A stretch of DNA of 64,000 nucleotides from an uncultured Rhodospirillales bacterium (GTDB lineage: Bacteria > Pseudomonadota > Alphaproteobacteria > ATCC43930 > CGMCC-115725). A program made the translations under genes and the position numbers. Every line of letters starts with the position of its first letter. Positions within the stretch are counted from its first letter, which is position 1. The notes below the pieces were generated by a model that worked only from the letters and a program-made list of their open reading frames with translations, did no database searches and was not told where the DNA came from. The DNA lies in assembly GCA_903822185.1 (NCBI GenBank), contig CAIJOA010000048.1:1-64000 (forward strand), given 5' to 3'. Positions 45,719 to 55,640 of this stretch are shown in pieces.

Positions 45719-46731
45719 CGCCGCTGACGCAAAGGCGATTGGCGAATTTCCGCGCGAACCGGCGCGGCTATTATTCGCTCTGGATGTTTCTGGTCCTGTT
45801 CGGTATCAGCCTGTGCGCCGAACTGCTCGCCAACGATAAGCCGCTGCTCGTTCGGTACGACGGACACTTCTATTTCCCGGTCGTCACCGAATATGAAGAA
45901 TCGGATTTCGGCGGTGATCTGCCGATCCCGGCCGACTATCGCGACCCGGAGATGAAAAAGAAGATCGAGGGTCAAGGCTTCATCCTCTGGCCGCCGATAC
46001 CTTTCGCCGACCAGACGATCAATTACAATATTCCCTCACCCGCGCCGTCGCCGCCCGACAGCACCGACTGGCTCGGCACCGACGATCAGGGGCGCGACGT
46101 GTTGGCGCGATTGATCTACGGCTTCCGCATCTCGGTCCTGTTCGGCCTGACTTTGACCATCGTCAGCTCGATCATTGGCGTCGCAGCCGGGGCCATCCAA
46201 GGTTATTACGGCGGCATCATCGACATCAGCTTCCAGCGCTTCATGGAGATATGGTCGGGCCTGCCGGTACTCTATCTGCTGATAATCTTATCGAGCATCA
46301 TCGAGCCGAATTTCTGGTGGCTTCTGGTCATCATGCTGCTGTTTTCGTGGATGTCGTTGGTCGATCTGGTGCGCGCCGAATTTCTGCGCGCGCGCAATTT
46401 CGATTACGTCCGCGCGGCGCGCGCGCTCGGCGTCGGCAATCCGACGATCATCTGGCGTCATGTCCTGCCGAATGCGATGGTGGCGACGCTGACCTTCCTG
46501 CCTTTCATCCTGAACGGCTCGATCACGACTTTGACCTCGCTCGACTTCCTCGGCTTCGGTTTGCCGCCGGGTTCGCCCTCGCTGGGCGAATTGCTGGCGC
46601 AGGGGAAAGCCAATCTGCAAGCGCCGTGGCTGGGCCTGACAGCGTTCTTTGTTCTCGCCGTCATGCTGAGCCTTCTTATCTTCATCGGCGAAGCGGTGCG
46701 CGATGCCTTCGATCCGCGTAAGGTGAATTGA
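45715..46731 (+). CDS. yejE: peptide ABC transporter permease (YejE-like)
   Basis: 338 residues from GTG 45715, chosen because it overlaps the yejB stop as GTGA and gives the family N-terminus ([20 protein letters not shown]). The first helix is [20 protein letters not shown] (about 22-41). A periplasmic segment with [22 protein letters not shown] follows, then five further helices and the EAA loop [23 protein letters not shown] (about 230-250). It pairs with YejB in the importer. The stop overlaps the next start (TGATG). Confidence 0.95.
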   Translation: MTPLTQRRLANFRANRRGYYSLWMFLVLFGISLCAELLANDKPLLVRYDGHFYFPVVTEYEESDFGGDLPIPADYRDPEMKKKIEGQGFILWPPIPFADQTINYNIPSPAPSPPDSTDWLGTDDQGRDVLARLIYGFRISVLFGLTLTIVSSIIGVAAGAIQGYYGGIIDISFQRFMEIWSGLPVLYLLIILSSIIEPNFWWLLVIMLLFSWMSLVDLVRAEFLRARNFDYVRAARALGVGNPTIIWRHVLPNAMVATLTFLPFILNGSITTLTSLDFLGFGLPPGSPSLGELLAQGKANLQAPWLGLTAFFVLAVMLSLLIFIGEAVRDAFDPRKVN

Positions 46732-48341
46732 TGGCGTTGCTTGCGGTTAAAGATTTAACAATCGCGTTTTCGAACGGCCAAAGCCGCGTCGATGCTGTCA
46801 AAGGCATCTCGTTCGAAATCGAGAAAGGCGAAACGGTCGCCCTGGTCGGTGAATCAGGCTCCGGCAAATCGGTCACGGCGTTATCGATCCTGCAGCTTCT
46901 GCCCTATCCGATGGCGAGTCACGGCAAGGGCAGCTCGATCCAGTTCGACGGCACCGAACTGATCGGCGCACGCGATTCGGTCCTGCGCGACATTCGCGGC
47001 AACCGCATCGCAATGGTCTTCCAAGAGCCGATGACCTCGCTCAATCCGCTGCACACGATCGAAAAGCAAATCACCGAGACGCTGAACCTGCATAAGGGAT
47101 TACGCGGCGCGGCGGCGCGGGCGCGGACGATCGAGTTGTTGCACCTGGTCGGCCTGTCCGAAGCCGAAAGCCGGCTGGGCGCTTATCCCCATCAGCTTTC
47201 GGGCGGACAGCGGCAGCGCGTGATGATCGCGATGGCCCTCGCCAACGAGCCGGACATTCTCGTTGCCGACGAACCGACCACGGCGCTCGACGTCACGATC
47301 CAGGCGCAGATCCTCAAACTGCTGAAAGATTTACAGGCGCGCTTCGGCATGGCGCTGCTGCTGATCACGCACGACCTGACCATTGTGCGCAAGATGGCGG
47401 ATCGCGTGTTGGTGATGACCGATGGCCATATCGTCGAACGCGGCACGACCGCCACGATCTTCGGCGCGCCGCAACATCCCTATACGAAGAAGCTGCTCGC
47501 CGCCGAGCCCAAAGGCGAACCACAGCAAAAGAAAGAGCAGGCCGACGTCCTGATTGCCGCAAAGGACATGCGCGTCTGGTTTCCGATCAAGTCCGGCCTG
47601 CTTGGCCGCACCACCGGTTATGTGAAGGCGGTCGATGGGATCGATCTCAGCCTACGCGCCGGCGAGACGCTGGGCATTGTCGGCGAATCCGGATCGGGCA
47701 AGACGACGTTGGGTCTCGCCCTGTTGCGGCTGATCGATAGCAAGGGCGAGATCACCTTCGACGGCCGCCGCCTCGATACGATGCAGGGCAAAGCGATGCG
47801 CCCTTTGCGGCGTGAGATGCAGGTCGTTTTTCAGGACCCGTTCTCGAGCCTGTCGCCGCGACTGTCGATTGCACAGATCGTCGAAGAAGGTTTGAAGGTT
47901 CATCACCTGGGCGGCAATGCCATCGAGCGGCGGCGCGAGATCGAACGCGTGCTGACGGAGGTCGGACTCGATCCCACGTCGGCGGATCGCTATCCGCATG
48001 AATTCTCCGGCGGGCAGCGCCAGCGCGTCGCCCTGGCACGGGCACTGGTCTTGAAGCCGCGTTTCCTGTTGCTGGACGAACCGACCTCGGCGCTCGATAT
48101 GTCGGTGCAGGCACAAATGGTCGAGTTGTTACGCGATCTGCAACGGCGCTACGGACTCGCCTATCTGTTCATCAGCCACGACTTGCGCGTCGTCAAAGCT
48201 TTGGCGCATGACGTCATGGTGATGAAGAACGGCAAGGTCGTCGAACACGGCCCATCGGCAGCAATCTTCGCTGCGCCACAGACCGATTACGCGAAAGCGC
48301 TGATGGCGGCGGCTTTCAATATCGAGACGGTCGCTTCTTAA
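46731..48341 (+). CDS. yejF: peptide ABC transporter, dual ATP-binding protein (YejF-like)
   Basis: 536 residues from ATG 46731, overlapping the yejE stop; a TTG one codon earlier is less likely. Two complete ABC domains are fused: the first has Walker A GESGSGKS near 42, signature LSGGQRQRV near 160 and Walker B DEPTTALD; the second has GESGSGKTT near 320, FSGGQRQRVALARAL near 425 and LLLDEPTSALD. A linker with CTD-type oligopeptide motif (PQHPYTKKLLAAEPKG) lies between them. It energises the YejABE importer. Confidence 0.96.
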   Translation: MALLAVKDLTIAFSNGQSRVDAVKGISFEIEKGETVALVGESGSGKSVTALSILQLLPYPMASHGKGSSIQFDGTELIGARDSVLRDIRGNRIAMVFQEPMTSLNPLHTIEKQITETLNLHKGLRGAAARARTIELLHLVGLSEAESRLGAYPHQLSGGQRQRVMIAMALANEPDILVADEPTTALDVTIQAQILKLLKDLQARFGMALLLITHDLTIVRKMADRVLVMTDGHIVERGTTATIFGAPQHPYTKKLLAAEPKGEPQQKKEQADVLIAAKDMRVWFPIKSGLLGRTTGYVKAVDGIDLSLRAGETLGIVGESGSGKTTLGLALLRLIDSKGEITFDGRRLDTMQGKAMRPLRREMQVVFQDPFSSLSPRLSIAQIVEEGLKVHHLGGNAIERRREIERVLTEVGLDPTSADRYPHEFSGGQRQRVALARALVLKPRFLLLDEPTSALDMSVQAQMVELLRDLQRRYGLAYLFISHDLRVVKALAHDVMVMKNGKVVEHGPSAAIFAAPQTDYAKALMAAAFNIETVAS

Positions 48342-48342
48342 A

Positions 48343-48766
48343 TCAGGACGCAAGGCCCCAGCGCGCGATCACCTTCTTGGTGCCGGCATCGTTCGCCTGA
48401 TCGATCACCCAGCCATGCGCGAGCAGCGTTCGCACCGTCAGCCGGTTGCCGAAGAAGCCGAGCCATATCTGCAACGCAAGAAACCCGGCGAAGAGCACGA
48501 ACTGCACCACGTCGGTCGTCGCGATGCCGAAGCGTGCAGCATCGGTGAGAATCACCAGCAGCCACAGCCCCAGCATCCCCGCGCCCCATTGCGGCAGACG
48601 CCGCCAGAACAACGGAATGCCGAGCACGCCGGCGAACAGAAACAAATCCCAGGCGAAGCCGGTACCAACGCTGCGTTCCTTGCCCGTGGGCTTGTGCTTC
48701 AAACGGATCGCGATCGGAAGCCGATCCGCCTCGCCTTTGCCCTTCGCCGCAGCTTTCTTCGTCGTA

Positions 48767-48780
<14 letters not shown>
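48343..48780 (-). CDS. small multi-pass membrane protein of unknown function
   Basis: 145 residues. A basic N-terminus (TTKKAAAKGKGEADRL) is followed by three hydrophobic helices: LFLFAGVLGIPLFW (about 47-60), WGAGMLGLWLLVILTDAARF (about 65-84) and VVQFVLFAGFLALQIWLGFFG (about 91-111). The C-terminal cytoplasmic end (LLAHGWVIDQANDAGTKKVI) resembles DUF2628-like 'HL..GW' tails. It overlaps the 3' end of the aminopeptidase gene by 14 bases and is convergent with yejF. No function is known. Confidence 0.75.
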
Positions 48781-50152
<1,372 letters not shown>

Positions 50153-50252
50153 ACGAAATCTCCTCAAGAATCTTGGCCCCGGCCCGGGGTTGCACCGCTT
50201 CCAAGCTGCCGCCACATTGGAAATGGGTCAAGTTGGAGGCCGAGAATAGCCG

Positions 50253-50903
50253 ATGGCTGAGTTCACCATCTATATCGGGAATAAGAACTATTCGTCGTGG
50301 TCGCTGCGCGCCTGGCTAATGCTGAAGCAGACCGGCGCCGCCTTCGACGAGGAGCTTATTCCAATCGCCCAGCCGACCAGCCGGGCGGAAATCCTCCGCT
50401 ATTCGCCCTCGGGCAAGGTGCCGACGCTGGTCCATGGCGATGTAACCGTCTGGGAATCGCTGGCGATCGGCGAATATCTCGCCGAAATCTTCCCGGCGGC
50501 GAAGCTGTGGCCCGAGTCGCCATCGGTCCGTGCCGTCGCCCGCGCCGTCAGCCATGAAATGCATGCCGGATTCATGGCGATGCGCCGGCATTTCCCGATG
50601 AATATGCGGTCGGTGTTCGATCGCGACATCATTCCCGAGATTCAGGGCGATCTCGACCGGATCACCGCGCTGTGGCGCGATTGCCGCCAACATTACGGCG
50701 CCGGCGGCGATTTCCTGTTCGGGGAATTCGGCATTGCCGATGCGATGTATGCCCCCGTCGTCAGCCGCTTCCGGACCTTCAAACTGCCGCTGGAAGGCGA
50801 AACCGAAGCCTATGCCAAGGCGATCGAAGCTTGGCCGGCCTACCAGGAATGGCAGGCGGCGGCCCGCAATGAACCCATGATCGTCGATCAGTGGGAATTC
50901 TAG
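50253..50903 (+). CDS. glutathione S-transferase family protein
   Basis: 216 residues. The thioredoxin-like N-terminal domain starts FTIYIGNKNYSSWSLRAWLMLK, with the Ser-rich 'NKNYSSWS' motif of the alphaproteobacterial GST subgroup (catalytic Ser likely 13-15), the cis-Pro in GKVPTLV (about 51) and the WESLAIGEYLAE glutathione-binding segment. The all-helical C-terminal domain runs from about 85. Substrate unknown. A second gene of the same subgroup lies at 51572-52225 on the other strand. Confidence 0.88.
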   Translation: MAEFTIYIGNKNYSSWSLRAWLMLKQTGAAFDEELIPIAQPTSRAEILRYSPSGKVPTLVHGDVTVWESLAIGEYLAEIFPAAKLWPESPSVRAVARAVSHEMHAGFMAMRRHFPMNMRSVFDRDIIPEIQGDLDRITALWRDCRQHYGAGGDFLFGEFGIADAMYAPVVSRFRTFKLPLEGETEAYAKAIEAWPAYQEWQAAARNEPMIVDQWEF

Positions 50904-50907
50904 CGGG

Positions 50908-51348
50908 TTAGCTCCAGGGCGTCGGTTCGGGAACCGGGCAAGGTCCCGGCATCGGCACGGTCGAGAAATCGGCCGGACCGGCGATTTCGAGATATTCCAT
51001 GTCGGGCGAATAATCGAACAAGAAGTGGACGATACCCGGGCGCTGGTGAACCGTGTCGCCGGCCTTCACCAACGTCACCTTGTCCTCATACATAAAGCGC
51101 GCCCAGCCCTTGAGCATGATGACGATATGGAAATCGGCGACGTGACGGTGCCAGCCGGTGCCTGATTCCGGCGCCTCTTTGGCGCGCACAAGCTGCGCGA
51201 TCACCTTGCCGTTGGTCGCCGCCGCGATGCCCAGATCGCGATAGAGAAAGAAGTCGCGCAGGCCGCCGCTTTTGAATTCGGTATCGCCCTCGTGGTTATG
51301 CGAGAAAGTCGTCGGCGACGTTGCATCCGTCCTGATCATGTCATCCAT
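50908..51348 (-). CDS. cupin-domain protein
   Basis: 146 residues. A double-stranded beta-helix is indicated by TGWHRHVADFHIVIMLKGWARF (motif 1, with His ligands in HRHVADFH) and VKAGDTVHQRPGIVHFLFDYS (motif 2). An N-terminal region (FKSGGLRDFFLYRDLGIAAAT) precedes it. Such proteins are small metal-dependent or ligand-binding cupins of undefined role. The gene lies between two convergently arranged GST genes. The 223 bases upstream (51349-51571) hold no gene that I can support. Confidence 0.82.
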   Translation of the reverse strand: MDDMIRTDATSPTTFSHNHEGDTEFKSGGLRDFFLYRDLGIAAATNGKVIAQLVRAKEAPESGTGWHRHVADFHIVIMLKGWARFMYEDKVTLVKAGDTVHQRPGIVHFLFDYSPDMEYLEIAGPADFSTVPMPGPCPVPEPTPWS

Positions 51349-51571
51349 GGAATGATCCTTCGCTCAAAAATTCGCACCGGGTAAACCGGCTATTGGTTTC
51401 CCAAGCGCAAGAACCGCGCCAGATCATCCTGCCGCGGTGCAAAATCAGTATCGCAAAAGAACGTTACATTTTAAGCGGATCGGAAATCCTTTCCCGATCG
51501 CTCGGCCCCACCTCAACGCATAGAATTTCGGCACGTGCCCTCGAAACGAACAGGCGGTGTGCCGATCCGGG

Positions 51572-52225
51572 TCAGAATTCGACCTCGAGCTCGTCGATAT
51601 CTTCGGGTTCTTCCTGTGCGGCGGCGATCCATTCCTGCATCTCGGGCAAGCCCATGATGAGATCGCGATAAGAGGCCGAAACGGGATCGAGCGGCACGTC
51701 ATAGGTCGCGAACCGGGTCGCGACCGGCGCATACATCGCGTCGGCGGCGCTGCGTTCGCCGAAGAGGAAAGGACCGCCATAACGCGTCAGGCAATCGTGC
51801 CAAATCGAGATAATCCGATCGATATCGGCCTGCGCTCGCGACCACAGCTTGAAGGCTGGGAAATGCGCCTTCAGATTCATCGGCAAGGCGGCACGCAATG
51901 ACGTGAAGCCGGAATGCATTTCGCCGCAGATCGCGCGGCAATGCGCCCGTTCGGCCCGCCCGGACGGAAGCAACCCCGATTTCGGCATCACCTCGTTGAG
52001 ATATTCCGCCATGGCGATGGTGTCCCAGACCGAAACCTCGTCATGGGTCAGGCGCGGTACCAGGATCGACGGCGACAGTAAAAGAATTTCAGCGCGGGCA
52101 TCGGCATCGCCCGGCGGCACCAGTTGCTCGTCGAACGGCAGACCGGAGAATTTGGTCAGCAGCCATCCGCGTAACGACCAGGATGAGTAGTTCTTGCTGC
52201 TGATGGTCAGCACGGCATTCGCCAT
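51572..52225 (-). CDS. glutathione S-transferase family protein
   Basis: 217 residues. It is of the same subgroup as the GST at 50253: LTISSKNYSSWSLRGWLLTKF at the N-terminus, VPRLTHDEVSVWDTIAMAEYLNE for the cis-Pro and glutathione site, and an acidic C-terminus (EEPEDIDELEVEF). The two may be old paralogues. Substrate unknown. The 145-base region upstream before the PHA depolymerase gene holds no gene. Confidence 0.88.
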   Translation of the reverse strand: MANAVLTISSKNYSSWSLRGWLLTKFSGLPFDEQLVPPGDADARAEILLLSPSILVPRLTHDEVSVWDTIAMAEYLNEVMPKSGLLPSGRAERAHCRAICGEMHSGFTSLRAALPMNLKAHFPAFKLWSRAQADIDRIISIWHDCLTRYGGPFLFGERSAADAMYAPVATRFATYDVPLDPVSASYRDLIMGLPEMQEWIAAAQEEPEDIDELEVEF

Positions 52226-52370
52226 TGCCCGTTCCCTCGCCAGAGTGCGTGTCTGCTAATCAGTTCGCAAAGCCTGTGCCAGATCAAAGGGGTCGCACGC
52301 TGGTGCGCATATTGCATAGCAGTAAAGGCTGATCGGACTCGCGCTTTCGTAACCTAAGAGCCTTCGCCTC

Positions 52371-53591
52371 ATGATGCTGTATCAGACCTACCAAACCTTC
52401 GATGACGCGAAGCGGCCCCTCCTCTATTTCGCCGAAATGGCATCCGACCTGCTCAAGAAGCCGGCGGTCGAATGGCAGGACGCGTCGTGGACGCGCAAAT
52501 TGGCGGCCGCCAGCGAGATCGTTCGCCGCGCCGGCCTAACCCACAAGCGGCCGCCGTTCGGCTTCGATACCGTCATGGTCGGTAATCAGGAAGTCGCCAT
52601 CACCGAAGAGGCGACCTTTACGACGCCGTTCGCGACGCTGCTTCATTTCAAGAAAGATACGGCCATCCATCAGCCGCCGGTGCTGGTGGTTGCGCCGATG
52701 TCCGGCCATTTCGCGACCTTGTTGCGCGATACGGTTCGCGTTCTGTTGCCCGAGCACGACGTCTATATCACCGACTGGCATAACGCGCGCGATGTGTCGT
52801 TGAGCGATGGCCGCTTCGACCTCGACGATTTCACCGAGCATCTGATCAAATTCATGGCTGCGATCGGGCCGGGTTGTCATGTCGTCGCGATCTGTCAGCC
52901 GTCAGTGCCGGCCCTGGCCGCCGTCGCAATTATGGCCGAAGACGATCATCCGGCGCAGCCCAGCAGCATGAGCCTGATGGCCGGCCCGATCGACACGCGT
53001 ATCAACCCGACCGAGGTCAATGAATTCGCGACGAGCCATTCGATGGAATGGTTCTATGCCAGCATGATCAACGTGGTGCCCTGGCGGCATAAGGGCGCGA
53101 TGCGTCAGGTCTATCCGGGCTTTCTGCAGCTCACTGCTTTCATGGGCATGAATCTCGAGCGGCATCTCAAGGCTTTCAGCGACCTTTACGAAAACATCGT
53201 CAAAGGCGACACCGCCAAAGCCGAGGCGACGCGAAAGTTTTACGAAGAATATTTCGCGGTCATGGATCTGCCCGCAGAATTTTTCATTCAGACGATCCGC
53301 GCCGTGTTCAAGGAACATCATCTGCCGCGCGGCATACTGAAATATCGCGGCCGCACCGTTGATCCGAAGGCGATCCGAAAAACATTCCTGCTGACCGTTG
53401 AAGGCGAGCGCGACGATATCTGTGCCATCGGTCAGACGCTGGCGGCGCAAGATCTCTGCAGCAGCCTACGCTCTTACAAGAAACAGCATTACATGCAGAT
53501 CGGCGTCGGACATTACGGCGTCTTCAGTGGACGTCGTTGGGCAACCCAAGTTTATCCGGTGGTGCGCGATGTTATTCACGTCAGCCAATAG
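52371..53591 (+). CDS. phaZ: intracellular polyhydroxyalkanoate depolymerase
   Basis: 406 residues. The sequence follows the intracellular PhaZ family from MLYQTYQTFDDAKRPLLYFAE onward. The nucleophile region is VVAICQPSVPALAA, with the expected catalytic Cys175, preceded by VYITDWHNARDVSLSDG. A C-terminal GVGHYGVFSGRRW supplies the catalytic His. It mobilises stored polyhydroxybutyrate into monomers. Its neighbour malate synthase works on acetyl-CoA, to which PHB breakdown leads, but they are separated by a riboswitch and probably not cotranscribed. A second ATG one codon in is possible. Confidence 0.92.
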   Translation: MMLYQTYQTFDDAKRPLLYFAEMASDLLKKPAVEWQDASWTRKLAAASEIVRRAGLTHKRPPFGFDTVMVGNQEVAITEEATFTTPFATLLHFKKDTAIHQPPVLVVAPMSGHFATLLRDTVRVLLPEHDVYITDWHNARDVSLSDGRFDLDDFTEHLIKFMAAIGPGCHVVAICQPSVPALAAVAIMAEDDHPAQPSSMSLMAGPIDTRINPTEVNEFATSHSMEWFYASMINVVPWRHKGAMRQVYPGFLQLTAFMGMNLERHLKAFSDLYENIVKGDTAKAEATRKFYEEYFAVMDLPAEFFIQTIRAVFKEHHLPRGILKYRGRTVDPKAIRKTFLLTVEGERDDICAIGQTLAAQDLCSSLRSYKKQHYMQIGVGHYGVFSGRRWATQVYPVVRDVIHVSQ

Positions 53592-53716
53592 GACAACGCA
53601 TAAAATCCAATCGATCGGCCGACCACCATGCGGTGCGACTCGATTGAATTCTCGCAGTCGCAGCATCTTTCTCTGTCATCCGGCAAACACCGGTGTTAAG
53701 GTCGCGCCGCTTAGTG

Positions 53717-53909
53717 CCGCGACAGGAGAGACCGGGCATCGCCCGGCGCCGAAGGAGAAACCGCCCCGGAAACTCTCAGGCAAACGGACTGTCGCGGAGG
53801 AGCACTCTGGAAAGCGAGCGCGTCCCTTTAGGGTCATGCGCTCCACCGACGAGGTAAGCCGGCAGCCTTTGGACGCTGGTCAATCTTTCAGGTCTTCCGA
53901 CAGAGGGGG
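53717..53909 (+). promoter_or_regulatory. tandem glycine riboswitch upstream of malate synthase
   Basis: Aptamer 1 is closed by a perfect nine-base-pair P1, CCGCGACAG (53717-53725) and CTGTCGCGG (53789-53797). It contains the conserved GGAGAGACCGGG, GCCGAAGGAGAAACCGCCCC and CTCTCAGGCAAACGGAC. Aptamer 2 follows at once with GGAGCACTCTGGAAAGCGAG, GACGAGGTAAGCCGGCAGCC and TTTCAGG...CCGACAGAGGGGG. Both have the standard glycine aptamer core. A seven-base-pair hairpin (CGATCGC/GCGATCG, 53917-53935) follows just before the malate synthase start and may be part of the expression platform. Confidence 0.95.
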
Positions 53910-53963
53910 CGTCGAACGATCGCAACGCGCGATCGCATCATGACGCCTCAATCGGAGACCAAA

Positions 53964-55586
53964 ATGACTCAAGACACTTTGACCGAATCCCAGACCCGCC
54001 CCGCCTCATCCGGCGTCGAGTTGCGCGGTCCGATGAAGCCGGGTTTCGAAACCATTCTGACGCCGGCAGCGATGGCCTTCGTCGTATCGCTGGAACGCAA
54101 GTTCGGTGGCGAACGCCGTCGGCTACTTGCAGAACGCGCTGCGACACAGGTGAAACTCGATAGCGGCTGGCGTCCGGATTTTCCCGCCGAAACTAAAGCG
54201 ATCCGCAAAAGCGATTGGGTCGTTGCACCCCAGCCCGCCGATCTTCTCGACCGCCGCGTCGAAATCACCGGCCCGACCGACCGCAAGATGATCATCAACG
54301 CGCTCAATTCCGGCGCGAGCGTCTTCATGGCCGATCTGGAAGATTCCAGCACCCCAACCTGGGACAATGTCATCGAAGGCCAGATCAATTTGCGCGATGC
54401 CGTGCGCCGCACGATCAGCTTCGACGATGCCGGCAACGGCAAGCATTACGAGTTGAAAGAAAAGACCGCGGTGCTGCTAGTGCGGCCGCGCGGCTGTCAT
54501 CTGCCCGAGGCCCATGTCTTCGTCGATGGCCAGGCGATGTCGGGAGCGATCTTCGATTTCGCGCTCTATTTCTTCCACAACGCCAAGGAACTGCTGGCCC
54601 GCAACACCGGCCCTTATTTCTATCTGCCGAAGATGGAAAGCCGGCACGAAGCGAAGCTGTGGAACGACATCTTCATCGAAGCGCAGCGTCAGCTTGGCGT
54701 GAAGCAGGGAACGATCAAAGCCACGGTACTGATCGAGACGGTCATGGCCGCGTTCGAAATGGACGAAATTCTATATGCGCTGAAAGAACATTCGACCGGC
54801 CTCAATTGCGGCCGCTGGGATTACATCTACAGCTACATCAAGAAGCTGGCCGAAGACCCGAAGGCCGTCATGCCGGATCGCGGCAGCGTCACGATGACGG
54901 CGCATTTCCTGCGGTCTTATAGCCTTTTGCTTATCGCCACCTGTCATCGCCGCAACGCCCATGCAATGGGCGGCATGGCGGCGCAGATTCCGATCCGCGA
55001 CAACCCCGAAGCCAACGAAGCCGCGATGGAGAAGGTCCGCGCCGACAAGTTGCGCGAAGCGACCGACGGTCATGATGGCACCTGGGTCGCACATCCCGGC
55101 CTCGTGCCCATCGCCAAGGAAATCTTCGACAAGGCGATGCCCGAAGCCAATCAACTGGCCCGCAAGCGCCAGGACGTGAGCATCAACGCTGCCGATCTTC
55201 TCGCCGTGCCGCAAGGCACATTGAGCGAAGCCGGCCTTCGCCAAAATCTGAGCGTCGGCACCGGTTATCTCGAAGCCTGGCTGCGCGGCAATGGCTGCGT
55301 GCCGCTGCACCATCTGATGGAAGACGCCGCGACGGCCGAAATCAGCCGCGCGCAGGTTTGGCAATGTATCCGCCACAAAGCGCGGCTCGTGGACGGACGG
55401 ACCGTCGATCTCGATCTGTGCTACGGCTTGCTGGACGACGAGTTGGCGAAGATGAAAGCCGGCGCATCAGCGGGCAACCGCTATGACGATGCGGCGAACA
55501 TGTTCCGCGATCTGCTGTCGGCCAAAGCTTTCCCCGAGTGGCTGACCCTGCCCGCTTACGAAAAGCTGGTCAGCGAAGGCGTCTGA
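53964..55586 (+). CDS. aceB: malate synthase (AceB/A type)
   Basis: 540 residues from ATG 53964, chosen because GGAG (53954-53957) lies six bases upstream; the ATG at 53940 has no ribosome-binding site. Malate synthase A motifs include VFMADLEDSSTPTWDN near 123, the RPRGCHLPEAHV catalytic Arg region near 175, FYLPKMESRHEAKLWN, IKATVLIETVMAAFEMDEI (catalytic Glu) and MGGMAAQIPIRDNP. It condenses glyoxylate and acetyl-CoA into malate. Control by glycine fits the use of glyoxylate made from glycine. No isocitrate lyase gene is nearby. Confidence 0.95.
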   Translation: MTQDTLTESQTRPASSGVELRGPMKPGFETILTPAAMAFVVSLERKFGGERRRLLAERAATQVKLDSGWRPDFPAETKAIRKSDWVVAPQPADLLDRRVEITGPTDRKMIINALNSGASVFMADLEDSSTPTWDNVIEGQINLRDAVRRTISFDDAGNGKHYELKEKTAVLLVRPRGCHLPEAHVFVDGQAMSGAIFDFALYFFHNAKELLARNTGPYFYLPKMESRHEAKLWNDIFIEAQRQLGVKQGTIKATVLIETVMAAFEMDEILYALKEHSTGLNCGRWDYIYSYIKKLAEDPKAVMPDRGSVTMTAHFLRSYSLLLIATCHRRNAHAMGGMAAQIPIRDNPEANEAAMEKVRADKLREATDGHDGTWVAHPGLVPIAKEIFDKAMPEANQLARKRQDVSINAADLLAVPQGTLSEAGLRQNLSVGTGYLEAWLRGNGCVPLHHLMEDAATAEISRAQVWQCIRHKARLVDGRTVDLDLCYGLLDDELAKMKAGASAGNRYDDAANMFRDLLSAKAFPEWLTLPAYEKLVSEGV

Positions 55587-55606
55587 CGAACCATCTCGAC
55601 CCGATC

Positions 55607-55640
55607 AAAGGCGCGGTGCATGCTCATGCACCGCGCCTTT
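55607..55640. terminator. bidirectional terminator between malate synthase and the peptide-binding protein gene
   Basis: AAAGGCGCGGTGCATG and CATGCACCGCGCCTTT form a perfect 16-base-pair stem with a two-base loop (minimal practical loop four to six). On the plus strand it ends CTTTACTTT, and on the minus strand the A-rich side yields CTTTGATC. It overlaps the last bases of the minus-strand gene, so it can serve both convergent genes. Confidence 0.92.
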
